64,000 bases of DNA from Lepus europaeus. Taxonomy: Eukaryota; Chordata; Mammalia; Lagomorpha; Leporidae. Where the stretch lies: assembly GCF_033115175.1 (NCBI RefSeq), contig NC_084834.1:8281294-8345293 (forward strand), in the 5' to 3' direction. The notes below the pieces were generated by a model. The model saw only the letters and a program-made list of their open reading frames with translations, searched no databases and was not told the DNA's origin. The stretch's first letter is position 1. Each line of letters opens with the position of its first letter. The translations under genes were made by a program, and so were the position numbers. Of this stretch, positions 35,619 to 47,438 are shown piece by piece.

Positions 35619-36550
35619 TTTTGCTAGGAAGGAGATGGTGATGAGACCACAGTATTTCCAATTCAAAGGCTTACCTGAAATAACTGTATTGTGTTTTATT
35701 TATGCGCCCAAAGTTTGGAGTATAAAAGTTTGGTTTTGGCAAACAAAATATATTGAGTTTTTAACTTTTGCTTTGGTTTTGGTTGTGGGTACATGTGCAT
35801 TAGGTTGTGTATATATTAAAATAAGGAGGCAAATTTTCGAAAAGTGAAAAAAATAGCCCCAGGAAGAGTCTGTAAAGGTTCAACCATTTTGATCCTTAAC
35901 TTTTCTGGCTGTCTTGGTGCCAGGATGTGTAATCACATTCCAACACAATCAGGGGTGCAGGTGGCCACATTCAAACTCTCCGTTTCATGCGGAGCGGGGG
36001 CCTGGGGTTGGGGTTGAGTGCTGCGGAGTTTGAATAGGCTCTGTGCAGGTGCCGCCTAGACCTGACGGAGCTCCCACGTGACAAGGGCAGTGGTTTGGAG
36101 ATACGTGTTTTCATTCAGTTCTTCAACAAACTCAAGATTTTGGAAGGCAGAACTTGATGGCTGGGGACAACAGCACATAGGACCGTATTCTCCCATATGT
36201 CCCCATCTAGTGAGAGAAAGTCCGAGCTGGCAGGAAAAGCTCATTCAATAGATAAAGGCAGAATATTAACTCCAAGTGACACCTTTTTATGAGGGGAAGA
36301 GACTGGGGCAGGCGATTTTCTTGAACTATACCTGCCTTAAAGTGATTAGAGCAAAGCACATTTCAAACATAATGACTTTTGATTTTTCCCCCTGAGAATA
36401 TCTCTTGTTTATTATAAGAGATTTTTTGAGGATCCACTTTAATTTAGGTGACTGAGTTGAGATTGTTATATAAGCGCTGAAACTGTTCATTTTTATGTCT
36501 ATTTTTAAAAGCAATTTGATAAAAATAAATTCTTGATTTTTCTCCCTTAG

Positions 36551-36649
36551 GTTGATTTTGAACTGGAGTCATTTTCAGAAAGGAAAGAAGAGGAGAAGGA
36601 AGAGTTGATGGAATGGTGGAAAATGATGTCAGAAACTTTAAATTTTTAG
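36551..36649 (+). CDS. CPE: CPE exon 9 coding part (residues 445-476) with stop
   Basis: It starts after TCTCCCTTAG and reads [20 protein letters not shown] then [12 protein letters not shown] and TAG. The Glu/Lys-rich stretch followed by the Trp-Trp and hydrophobic C-terminus is the amphipathic helix that gives CPE pH-dependent membrane association and contributes to granule targeting and trafficking. The length and ending agree with the 476-residue family member. No extra C-terminal residues are present. Confidence 0.97.
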   Translation, partial: VDFELESFSERKEEEKEELMEWWKMMSETLNF

Positions 36650-36778
36650 AAAAGGCTTCTAATTAGCTGCTTTTAATCTGTCTATATAATGTAGTATGAT
36701 GTAATGTGGCCATTTTATTTTAGGTTTTGTGCAGTCATTTAATATTGATTCATTTTTGATCATTTAAATATTAAGCAA

Positions 36779-36788
36779 AATAAATAAA
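36779..36788 (+). terminator. Internal (alternative) CPE polyadenylation signal pair
   Basis: Two overlapping AATAAA hexamers lie 130 bp after the stop codon. Use here would give a very short 3' UTR. No strong GT-rich element follows directly, so this is probably a minor site. Confidence 0.4.
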
Positions 36789-37318
36789 TAGACTTTTAGG
36801 CAAAAATATAAGAACTTTATTTCACTCTCTTATATAGCATTTGTTTTCCTACATCTGCAGAAAGGACTGTAGAAAAGATTTATGTAATCTAGTCATCTTA
36901 GACAAATGCAATATTCCAGATGTTATTTACAATACAGGACTTTTTGAGTAATTTTAGCTTTTAAAAATTAGTAGACTTATTTTAATGTAACTGGTGAGCC
37001 TGTCACATAATGAATGCCATTGAAAAGATCAATGGACGTTGCTTGGAGCTGTGAGCACTGTGTCGCAAGACTTCAGTAGTTCAGTAGAAATTATTATTTG
37101 TCTATTGTGCTGACTAGCCACATAAGCATGATCTTGTTGATGCATTTTTGATGGAAAAAATACATACATGTTTACCAAGAGATTTTATGAAAGGAATAGA
37201 GACCGACTTCTTGCTTGTACACATAGGGGCAATATTATATTATTCAGCCTGTTAACACTACGTAAGAATTTAGCATTTTCTTTTGGTTGTAGATTGACTC
37301 AAAATTGCATTCTGAATG

Positions 37319-37324
37319 AATAAA
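37319..37324 (+). terminator. Main CPE polyadenylation signal
   Basis: Canonical AATAAA followed by GGTTAC and an A run, with a downstream GGTGTGTATTTTG stretch at about 37351 that fits the GT-rich element required for cleavage. Confidence 0.8.
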
Positions 37325-37751
37325 GGTTACAAAAAAAAAAAAATCTTCCTGGTGTGTATTTTGATCCTTCATGGTTTTTGGTTTAGAGCTGAGTTCTTAT
37401 AATGAAAAAAATATATTCCCTTAATAGTGACTTCTTATTTGTTCATCTGCATTTTAAAATGTGTGGACTGCTATATGCCAAGCAAGGTGTTGGCACTGTG
37501 TATATTATTATGCTGGACAAAAGGTTCTAATTCCATGGATCTTATGGGCTAGTTGTGGATACAAACTTTAAACACACACAAAAATTAATATGTAATTAAT
37601 GCATTCTGGTGAGTAAATCAATGGGAAAGCATAGAGTGTGGAGAGAAAGAATAATAGACAAAATTAAATTCCACTGGGTACGGAAGTGAGGCTTTTTATG
37701 CACATAAGACTTAAAATATGAGTAGATGGGAGCCCTGCAGAGTGACTGACA

Positions 37752-39891
37752 ATGTGTGTGCATGTGCATGTACGTGTGTGTGTGTATGCTGGTGGTAGTA
37801 GGGTGGATCGATGTTGCGGGTACACATTTTTGTGCATGTGTGTGTGTGTGTATGCTGGTGGTAGTAGGATGGATCGATGTTGCGGGTACACATTTTTGTG
37901 CATGTGTGTGTGTGTGTATGCTGGCGGTAGTAGGATGGATCGATGTTGCGGGTACACATTTTTGTGCATGTGTGTGTGTGTGTATGCTGGCGGTAGTAGG
38001 ATGGATCAATGTTGCGGGTACACATTTTTGTGCATGTGTGTGTGTGTGTATGCTGGTGGTAGTAGGATGGATCAATGTTGCGGGTACACATTTTTGTGCA
38101 TGTACGTGTGTGTATGCTGGTGGCAGTAGGATGGATCAATGTTGCGGGTACACATTTTTGTGCATGTACATGTGTGTATGCTGGCGGTAGTAGGGTGGAT
38201 CGATGTTGCGGGTACACATTTTTGTGCATGTACGTGTGTGTATGCTGGTGGTAGTAGGGTGGATCGATGTTGCGGGTACACATTTTTGTGCATGTACGTG
38301 TGTGTATGCTGGTGGCAGTAGGATGGATCAATGTTGCAGGTACACATTTTTGTGCATGTACGTTTGTGTATGCTGGCGGTAGTAGGGTGGATCAATGTTG
38401 CGGGTACACATTTTTGTGCATGTACGTGTGTGTATGCTGGTGGTAGTAGGGTGGATCGATGTTGCGGGTACACATTTTTGTGCATGTACGTGTGTGTATG
38501 CTGGTGGCAGTAGGGTGGATCGATGTTGCGGGTACACATTTTTGTGCATGTGTGTGTGTGTATGCTGGTGGTAGTAGGGTGGATCGATGTTGCGGGTACA
38601 CATTTTTGTGCATGTGTGTGTGTGTATGCTGGTGGTAGTAGGGTGGATCGATGTTGCGGGTACACATTTTTGTGCATGTACGTGTGTGTATGCTGGTGGC
38701 AGTAGGGTGGATCGATGTTGCGGGTACACATTTTTGTGCATGTACGTGTGTGTATGCTGGCGGTAGTAGGGTGGATCAATGTTGCGGGTACACATTTTTG
38801 TGCATGTGTGTGTGTGTATGCTGGTGGTAGTAGGATGGATCAATGTTGCGGGTACACATTTTTGTGCATGTGTGTGTGTGTGTATGCTGGTGGTAGTAGG
38901 ATGGATCAATGTTGCGGGTACACATTTTTGTGCATGTACGTGTGTGTATGCTGGTGGCAGTAGGATGGATCAATGTTGCGGGTACACATTTTTGTGCATG
39001 TACATGTGTGTATGCTGGCGGCAGTAGGGTGGATCGATGTTGCGGGTACACATTTTTGTGCATGTACGTGTGTGTATGCTGGCGGTAGTAGGGTGGATCG
39101 ATGTTGCGGGTACACATTTTTGTGCATGTACGTGTGTGTATGCTGGTGGCAGTAGGATGGATCAATGTTGCAGGTACACATTTTTGTGCATGTACGTGTG
39201 TGTATGCTGGTGGCAGTAGGGTGGATCAATGTTGCGGGTACACATTTTTGTGCATGTACGTGTGTGTATGCTGGCGGTAGTAGGGTGGATCGATGTTGCG
39301 GGTACACATTTTTGTGCATGTGCGTGTGTGTATGCTGGTGGCAGTAGGGTGGATCAATGTTGCGGGTACACATTTTTGTGCATGTGTGTGTGTGTATGCT
39401 GGTGGTAGTAGGGTGGATCGATGTTGCGGGTACACATTTTTGTGCATGTACGTGTGTGTATGCTGGTGGCAGTAGGGTGGATCGATGTTGCGGGTACACA
39501 TTTTTGTGCATGTACGTGTGTGTATGCTGGCGGTAGTAGGGTGGATCGATGTTGCGGGTACACATTTTTGTGCATGTACGTGTGTGTATGCTGGCGGTAG
39601 TAGGGTGGATCGATGTTGCGGGTACACATTTTTGTGCATGTACGTGTGTGTATGCTGGTGGCAGTAGGGTGGATCGATGTTGCGGGTACACATTTTTGTG
39701 CATGTACGTGTGTGTATGCTGGTGGCAGTAGGGTGGATCAATGTTGCGGGTACACATTTTTGTGCATGTACGTGTGTGTATGCTGGCGGTAGTAGGACGG
39801 ATCAATGTTGCGGGTACACATTTTTGTGCATGTGTGTGTGTGTATGCTGGTGGCAGTAGGATGGATCAATGTTGCAGGTACACATTTTTGT
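37752..39891 (+). repeat. Minisatellite, 33 copies of a 64/66-bp unit
   Basis: The word ATGTTGC recurs at 37811 and then every 66 bp (first five copies and once more at 38843-38909) or 64 bp, up to 39869, giving 33 copies. Units share CTGGYGGYAGTAGGRTGGAT and ACACATTTTTGTGCATG; they differ in a GT run versus GTACGTG block and at five or six single sites. It starts about 420 bp after the CPE poly(A) site. Confidence 0.98.
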
Positions 39892-39929
39892 TAGGATAGT
39901 GCTAACTTTGTAGCAGTGAATCTTCAGAT

Positions 39930-40010
39930 AGTCAAAGGATCTTCCAAAAGTTCATAGAAAATAGATATTATGATAAAATTATGTATGGATTTCCATTTTT
40001 TGGTTATCTC
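39930..40010. repeat. MITE-like element, partial
   Basis: AAAGGATCTTCCAAAAGTTC then ATAGAAAATAGATATTATG and ATGTATGGATTTCCA, one half of the inverted-repeat family, adjoining the minisatellite end. Confidence 0.45.
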
Positions 40011-40359
40011 TATTGTTCCCAGTGGAAGAGAGGAAAGAGTGTGGTGAAGCATGGAGAGGATGTTTTCAATGGCCAGGCCTGGGAGAGGGATAAATTACTT
40101 CTGCTCATGTCACATGCCTGTGATTACATTCCTCAGCCACAATAGCTGCAAAGGAGTCTGGGAAATATAGTCCAACAGTACATATAGGTGGGTGAGGAGA
40201 ATGTGGACTTCGATGAACCTCCAGCAGTCTGCTGGCTAGAAAGATCAACAGGTGCGAAGGAATCAGAGCAAAAAAGAATGTTTCTGGGGGACTAAGGACA
40301 GAATGAATGGAGCAGGGAGATGTGAGATATGGGAATTAAAACCAGGAGGTACACGGGAC

Positions 40360-40940
40360 AATATCATGTGGACCTCATAGACCAGAAGTGAAGACTGAGG
40401 ATTGAGTTCTTAGAATTACTGAGTATCCGTAAGCTAAAGGGACATGATGTAACTTAGGTTCTAAGTAGTATTCTCATTGCTGTGGAGAGAGTAGAAGCAA
40501 GAGCATAGAGCAGATAAGAAGCTATTGCAGGAGTCCAAGAGAGAGGTGACTTGGACCAGGTGGTGGCAGTAGTGATAAGAAGAGAGTTTATATGTGAATA
40601 TTTCAGAGGGAGGATTGACAGGTCTTGATAATGGATTGGATGTGGGTGACAAGGGAGAGGCAGCTGTTGGAGATGATACGTGTTTCCAACTTCAGCAAGT
40701 GGGTCTGTAATCTGTGGCTCACTGGAAAAGAAGCAGATTGGAAAAGGTGAGAAAACAGCAATTTCAGTCTAGGAAATGTTAAGTTGGAGGTGCCTATACT
40801 TGAGAATATGCAAATGGAGGTGTGTGTAGAGCATGCAGTTGCATCTTCCATGTGGGATGCCCGATTCCATGTGGGATGCTGGGATTGGAGATGGAAATTT
40901 GGGTGAAATCAATATGCAGATGCTTCCTTTTAATTTAATC
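40360..40940 (-). repeat. L2 LINE fragment
   Basis: Reverse L2: AAGCTATTGCAGGAGTCCAA, GACTTGGACCAGGTGGTGGC, TAATGGATTGGATGTGGGTG, and AAATGTTAAGTTGGAGGTGC occur in L2 order. Confidence 0.75.
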
Positions 40941-41932
40941 ATCCAAACTGTGGCCCTTTAAAGAATGAAAGGGACATAGTTGATTATGGGAGGGCATTAG
41001 GTATAATCTAGCATTTTTGGGGGAAAGTTTGGGACAATGGTCATCTTTAAGACCACAGGAATGTAGAAATTCCCCTAGGGGGAACTCAGAGCCAGAAGAA
41101 AACAGGATATGGATTGAACTCCAAGGAGCTTCAAAGTTTGCTCCTTGTAGTTTTATATAAAACGGGATATAATAGGCTGTGCTATAGTGAGAAGCAACCT
41201 CAAACCTCAGTGGTTTAACTTAATCATTTGTGTCTTATGAGAAGTCTGTAACATCCATGCAACTCTCCAGGAAACTTGTTCTGCACATAGTGACCCAGCG
41301 ATAGGCTGTCAGCCTTGTCACCCGGACGGCTAACCCAAAGTTCTCGCAGTCTCATTCTGGTCACACAGAGATAACTGAAGTCACTGCTGCCCATGGGCAG
41401 AATTAGTCACACAGCCCTGTTTAGCCACATTTGTTGGGCAACCCTATTGCTGCCACAGTCCTCTCTCCTGGTTGCTAACACAACTTTGCTCTCTCTCGTT
41501 TTTCCAAATATAGGGTTCACTTCACAAGGGGGCAACTTAACGTCGCATCAAACCATGGTTTTGAGTTTCTATTTTGGGATTTCTGAGTGATCCCACACTA
41601 GTGTCTATATCAGCTCTGAATGTGCCTACTCCTGCTCCAGACACTTAGGAACTAAAGAGAGAGAGACCAGTCAATGTATCTATCAAACACAGTGTTTAGT
41701 AGCTGAGAGGTTGTGTTTGAGGCAACGTCAGCAAACACCCCACTTGAAGTGGTGAGGAATGAGCGGTACAAGCACTCATCAGTATGCAACAGCTCCGAAA
41801 TCTTGCCAAGTAGATATTTTATAAGCCTGCTGTTTGGGGGATGGAAAACATCCCTGATCTCAGGATTGAGTCTACACTCTGTGAACAGCTTCCTTCTCTT
41901 ACTGGTTTTCATGGTCTGACTTTGCACTTTTC
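40941..41932. other. Intergenic, no gene recognised
   Basis: Old decayed repeats are probable: CTCAGTGGTTTAACTTAATC near 41195 recalls the start of an old LTR/DNA repeat, but I cannot name it. Nothing protein-coding is visible. Confidence 0.6.
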
Positions 41933-42235
41933 TTTAAAAAAATTTTATTTATTTATTTGGGAGGGATGGTGAGAGAGAGAGAGAGAGAGAATCTCCCATC
42001 TATTTGTTCATTTTCCAAATGCCCACAACAGTTAGGGCCAGGCTATACAAAAGTCTGGAGCTGGGAGCCCAATCTGGATCTCCTATGTCAGTGGCAGGGA
42101 CATAGCTACTTGAGCTGCTCCCCAGTTGCACATTAGCAAGATGCTGGAACTAGAAGCGGAGCTTTCAGCTGGATTCGAACCCAGGCACTCCAACGTTGGA
42201 TGCAGGCACCCTAAGCAGTATCTTCAGTTCAGCGT
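41933..42235 (-). repeat. Older C-repeat SINE
   Basis: Reverse copy: A7TTTTATTTATTTATTTGGG start and TGGATTCGAACCCAGGCACT near the head. Confidence 0.85.
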
Positions 42236-43360
42236 GACTTTGCCCTCTTCCCCATTCATTTAGGACCTAGGTTGACCCTAGGTTGATGAAGGTCCCACTC
42301 TGCATAGCTGTACCATCTAGAATATGGGACTTTCTGATCCACTGAGGAAAAGACTGGAACCAAGAGCAGAATTGTCATCGCCTTAGTCTCACATGTCAGC
42401 GTTGCTCCTATTTGCTTTGCCAGGACTAGTCACATGGCCTTGCCTAACTGAACAGAAAGCAAGGAAGGTGAGGGAGCACGCACAACGTGCCTCTCTGCCA
42501 CTGAGCCATACAGACCAGCTGAATTACCCATACAGCTGTTGGAAGCAAGGCATTAATTCCCTGCAGTCTTGCTCTTGCAACCATTTGTTGAGCTATATGG
42601 CCTTGTGTTCTCAAAGTGTACCAATTTTGTCTAATGAGGAGTGGAGGTTAAGTGCTCTTGGGAGGGAAGCTCCTTTTCCCTGGGTTCCTGTCTGTGTGTA
42701 GAAGGACCTCTCCTAGAATAAGACTCTTGGCTCTGGTCCCACTGCTCTCTCATTCCTCCCTGTAGAGAAGTCAGTCACCTAGTCATGAGGGGAACATGGT
42801 GCCTTAACTGGGCAGAACAAGTCTATCAGAAAACTGTAAACTTGCCCTTCCCCTCCCTAGAGCCAGCTCCAAACGCTCCTAGGTGCTGGCATAAGCTTTG
42901 GGTGCCTGGGGACAAAAGTGGTAGTTGACTGACACAGAGTACTAATAGGATCTTGGTCCTCAGATGTAATATCACTTTCTCAGAATAGATTACCAAGAAT
43001 AAAGCTGACAGCTTAACTTGTCTTTACTTTTCTACTGGTTCTGAACTCTAGAACGGGAGAAATGGGTATTTGAAGCTGAATCTTCACCTTCCTTAAGAGA
43101 TATAATTCTTTAATATTTTAGATGTGGCCTTTGCAAAAGCACCTGTCTTACTGGAATACTGTCTTTCTCTTAAAACAGTCCAAGATGATGCTTACATTTT
43201 TTTTGGAAATGACATCAAATTGTTGATTCGTGTAAATTTAGCATAAATGAAAACTCTGATTTAGACTTTTGGTTTAGAACTGAAGGTTAGAGCAGGCAAG
43301 GACTGGGCGATATGTAAGTTGAGGATTAAACAAATCTGAATTGTGAAAAAGAGGGCCAAA
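42236..43360. other. Intergenic, no gene recognised
   Basis: A GACTAGTCACATGGCCTTGC motif at about 42424 resembles part of an old interspersed repeat. Otherwise unique-looking, with no ORF of interest. Confidence 0.6.
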
Positions 43361-43692
43361 TTTATTTTATTTTATTTAGGATTTCTTTATTTGAAAGGCA
43401 GAGTTAGAGAGAGAGAGAGAGGAAGAGAGAGATCTTCCATCTGCTGGTTTACTCCCCAAGTGTCCCCAATGGTTGGAGCTGGGCTGGTCCGAAGTCAGGA
43501 GCCAAGAGCTTCATCTGGGTCTCCCCCATGAGTGCAGGGGCCCAAGGACTTGGGCCATCTTCTGCTCATTTTCCAGATGTATTAGCAGAGAGCTGGGTTG
43601 GAAGTGGAGCAGCTGGGACTCGAACTGGCGCCCATATGGGATGCCAGCACTACGGGCAGTAGCTTTACCCATTACACCACAGTGCCGGACCC
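43361..43692 (-). repeat. C-repeat SINE
   Basis: Reverse copy with TATTTTATTTTATTTAGGAT start and end CACAGTGCCGGACCC. Confidence 0.88.
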
Positions 43693-44430
43693 AAGGGCAG
43701 ATTGTTTTAGGGAATTAAAATCAGCAAGGAAGAGGACTGTATAATTGATTGTAATTAAATAATACTTTTTGAACATTACTATTTCTTCTCATTGATGATG
43801 GAAACTAGGCACATTACCATGGAGGGAATAGTTCATTTTAATTCATATTTTTATGTCCAATTCTTCACATAAACAGAGATAGAATATTTGCAGAAATGGA
43901 ACTATGAACTTTGAAATTCATATTTTATTTATATACTCAACCTCTGAAAACTTTCCATGATTTGGTGTTGTGGGAGGCTAAGAACCTATCATTCACTCCA
44001 ACATATTACTCAACTTCTCTTTTTCAAAATTCTCACAAGGATTGTCTTCTGTGGTTAGGACTGCATGACATTTCAAATTTTTGCCTGAAAAATGTCAGGA
44101 TACAATATGCCCAGATTTTTTTGTGCTTCACCTTATAAATAAACTACATCCTGACTTTGCTATTCTTAAACATCATCTAACATACTTACAAATGCTGTGA
44201 TTCCTTACCCTTTATTTCTTTCTACTACACAGTCATAATTGAATCCACTCATCATGACTTGAGTTTCTATGATAGATTATAATGATAGCTTATGTGATTA
44301 ATTTAAATCAGTGCAAAAATTCCTATGAATCAGTCTTTTCAAAGACAGGACTAAGATTTCTCTTTGCTGGGGTAGGGGCCATGCATGTGGACCAAGCTGA
44401 AAATTGTATATGGTCTACAAGAGAAACCAG
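43693..44430. other. Intergenic, no gene recognised
   Basis: AT-rich, no repeat or gene recognised. Confidence 0.6.
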
Positions 44431-44699
44431 GGCAGGTGTTTGGCCTAGTGGTGAAGACGCCATTTGGCTTGCACATATTCCATACGGAGTGCCTGGCTTT
44501 GAGTCCCAGCTCTGCTAATATGCACCCTGAGAAGCAGCAGGGATGGCTCAAGGCCTTGGGTCCCTGCTACCACGTGGGAGACCCAGATTGGGTCCTGACT
44601 CTTGGTTTCAGCCTGGCCCAGTCCCAGCTGTTGTGGGCATCTGGAAGCTGGAATAGTACATGGAAGCTCTTTGTCCCTATGTCTAAAAAAAAAAAAAGA
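44431..44699 (+). repeat. Older C-repeat SINE (CSINE3-like)
   Basis: Head GGCAGGTGTTTGGCCTAGTG, middle CCACGTGGGAGACCCAGATT, A13 tail. Confidence 0.85.
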
Positions 44700-44788
44700 C
44701 AAGAGAAGAAACATCACCTTGATGAAGCTTACTGGAACACCTCATGATGCCAGGGGCCCCAAGGCAGAGGGCTGTACTTTCTCCTACT

Positions 44789-45086
44789 TTTTTTTATTTG
44801 ACAGGTAGAGTACAGACAGTGAGAAAGGTCTTCCTTCTGTTGGTTCACTCCCCAAGTGGCCACAACAGCTGGAGCTGCGCCAATCGGAAGCCAGGAGCCA
44901 GGTGCTTCCTCCCGGTCTCCCATGCGGGTGTAGGGGTCCAAGCACTTGGGCCATCCTCCACTGCTTTCCTGGGACATAGCAGAGAGCTGGACTGGAAGAG
45001 GAGCAGGCAGGACTAGAACTGGTGCCCATATGGGATGCTGACGCTGCAGGCGGAGGATTAATCAAGTGAGCCACGGCGCCAGCCCC
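44789..45086 (-). repeat. C-repeat SINE
   Basis: Reverse copy; CCTACTT before and CCTACTT after the element are the target duplication. Confidence 0.88.
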
Positions 45087-45214
45087 CTACTTCTTTTAAT
45101 CTAAAGCTGTCTTAGTTCTTTGAGGATGTTCTCTTACCTTTTCTTTTCTCCAACCTTTTGTTTTGAAGATTTATTCAGCAAATACAAAAGGCTCGCCCCA
45201 TGTTTTCCCCCAGG

Positions 45215-45840
45215 AAGGTGGCCTGTGGCCCTCCCCGTCACTGCTGTACTCGTTATCACCGTCACTATCACCCTTACCTTTACTGAGAAGTGTCTTGTGC
45301 TACCCTCTGTGCCTGACACTCGAAATGCAGTATTTTGAAACTACAGTTACAATATCTTAAGGTTGGTAGTGCTGGGGCCAGTGCTGTGGCACAGTGGGTA
45401 AGCTGCCGCCTGCAGTGCCAGCATCCCATATGGGCACCGGTTCAGCTCCCCACTGTTCCACATCTGACCCCGCTCTCTGCTATGGCCTGGGAAAGCAGTA
45501 GAAGATGGCCCAAGCCATTGGGCCCCTGCACCCGCATGGGAGACCCTGAAGAAGATCCTGGCTCCTGGCTGCAGATCGGCGCAGCTCCGGCTGTTGCTGC
45601 CAAGTGGGGAGTGAACCAGTGGATGGAAGACCTCCCCCTCTCTCTGCCTCTTCTTCTCTCTCTGTGTAACTCTGACTTTCAAATAAGTAATAAGTCTTTT
45701 CTTTACAAAGGAAGTGCTACAGTCTTCTGTGTAACAGATGAAGAGAGATATTCAGAATCTAATTGAGCTGCTCACTTCACACAGCTGCTAAATGTCAGAT
45801 TAAAACTCACGTCCGCTGTCCTTGTGCCAATCCTGGCTCC
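45215..45840 (-). repeat. MIR element split by a SINE
   Basis: GTGCCTGACACTCGAAATGC before and CAGATGAAGAGAGATATTCA, CACACAGCTGCTAAATGTCA after the SINE at 45374 fit one reverse MIR. Confidence 0.55.
45374..45700 (+). repeat. C-repeat SINE
   Basis: Forward full-length copy from GGGGCCAGTGCTGTGGCAC to TTTCAAATAAGTAATAAG, inside a MIR. Confidence 0.9.
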
Positions 45841-46046
45841 ACTGTGCCTCACGTCTTCCGTGTGACCTGGAAAGAATTGTAGTCTTACTTAAATGGATCC
45901 TTTTTATATTCGTTTTTGCCTTCCAATATGTGGGTTGCTATACTTTGGGCTTTGGAGTAATATTTATTACTTATTCTGAAGGAAGGCCCTTTAAAGATAA
46001 TTTAAGAATCCTTTTCAAATCAATTCAACAAATTTTTTTTAAATAG

Positions 46047-46101
46047 TTTTTTTTAAAGATTTATTTATTTATTCGAAAGGCAGAGTTACAGAGAGGCAGA
46101 C

Positions 46102-46134
<33 letters not shown>

Positions 46135-46394
46135 AATCTTCCAACCGCTGGTCCACCCCCCCAAATGGTTGCAATAGTTGGAGCTGTGCTGGTCCAAAAC
46201 CAGGAGCCAGGCGCCTCCTCCAGGTCTCTTAGGCCGATGCAGGGGCCCAAGGACTTGGGCCATCTTCCACTGCTTTCCCAGGCCACAGCAGAGAGCTGGA
46301 TTGAAAGTGGAGTAGCCAAGATTTGAACCGGAGCCCATAAGGGATGCCCTCACCGCAGGCAGCAGCTTTACCCGCTATACCACAGTGTCGGCCT
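46047..46394 (-). repeat. C-repeat SINE
   Basis: Reverse copy with a (GA)n box and end CACAGTGTCGGCC; TAAATAG and TAAAATAG flank it. Confidence 0.88.
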
Positions 46395-46939
46395 CTAAAA
46401 TAGCTTCTTGCTACCTTGAATTACTGTGACTTCAATTAGCTTGGTCATGTGCCTGTGATGTCTGGCACACGTTATGCTTGGTGCTGACACTAATGCTGCA
46501 GAGACACCTTTCAGGGTTTTCAGGGCAAGGTCAGTGACCTGCAGCAGAACTGGAAGACCTGGCATTAAAACCGCTTCCTAGTCCCGCTATCTTCCCTCTG
46601 AGGGAATGACTTTCCTGGGAAGCGGACCCAGCTGCAGGTGCTGGTTTCTGAGTTCAGAACTGAAGTTGTCATCAGGGCACACTGCAGCAGTAGAAGACTG
46701 GGAATGCACAAAATGAAGTAGCAGGGGTCCCAAAGTCAGACAGAAACTTGATTTAGATGATGCTTGAACATAAAAGGACATTGGCTCTTCACACCAAGGA
46801 AGGCTACCCATGCATTGTGAGGCTTCCAGGTTCCTGGTCAGTGTACCATCCAGAAGGAAGGCTGCCAAATAGGATTCCGCGGTGCACATATTAAATGAGT
46901 TAGTACAAGTACATATAAAGCACTTATAAAGCTTCCAGG

Positions 46940-47221
46940 TTGGGGTCGGGCTGTGGCGCAGATTAATCCTCCTCCTGGTCCCGGCTGCTCCTCTTCCGAT
47001 CCAGCTCTCTGCTGTGGCCTGGAAAAGCAGTAGAAGATGGCCCAAGTCCTTGGGCCCTGCAGCTGCGTGGGAGACCCGGAAGAAGCTCCTGGCTCCTGGC
47101 TTTGGATCAGCCCAGGTCCAGCTGCTGCAGCCATCTGGGGAGTGAACCAGCGGATAGAAGACCTCTCTGTCTTTCTCTCTCACTATCTGTAACTCTACCT
47201 CTCAAATAGATAAATAAATAA
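46940..47221 (+). repeat. C-repeat SINE with deleted head
   Basis: CTTCCAGG at 46932-46939 and 47223-47230 flank it. About 50 bp between GGCGCAGATTAATCCTCC and TGGTCCCGGCTGCTCC are missing, i.e. part of the tRNA-like head. The flanks look like MIR remnants. Confidence 0.88.
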
Positions 47222-47438
47222 ACTTCCAGGCATGTAACAAGTGCTGAAAAGATGCAACTCCTATAATTAATTCTTAATAATGTGCTGATATTATGCACGG
47301 ATATGTCACTATTTCTAAAATAGTTGTTGCTAAAAGCTGTTATTTTTATTGCTTCTTCTATGATTACAAGGTAAACTATCAGATTTCGCAGTTACCAATT
47401 GTGACCTAGACGAAATCCAGGTGAACGAGCTTCAGGTG

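Larger units (their letters stand above)
36650..37331 (+). other. CPE: CPE 3' untranslated region
   Basis: About 680 bp of AT-rich sequence without repeats follow the stop codon. Internal AATAAA hexamers occur at 36779-36784 and 36783-36788. The last one, at 37319-37324, is followed within about 10 bp by GGTTAC and an A run, which is the likely mRNA end. The genomic A13 run at 37331-37343 makes the exact cleavage base ambiguous. Confidence 0.85.

Noticed and set aside
37596-39859. Long open frames (up to 299 codons) on both strands across the 64-bp repeats
   Set aside because: The unit lacks stops in these frames and 64 is not a multiple of 3, so frames rotate through the repeat; the products are His/Thr/Cys-rich repeats with no start context or homology.
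37752-39891. CRISPR-like array
   Set aside because: Units are contiguous without unique spacers, and the genome is mammalian; it is a minisatellite.
40040-40355. Named old DNA transposon or LTR around TGCAAAGGAGTCTGGGAAAT
   Set aside because: It resembles an old interspersed repeat, but I could not assign a family with confidence.
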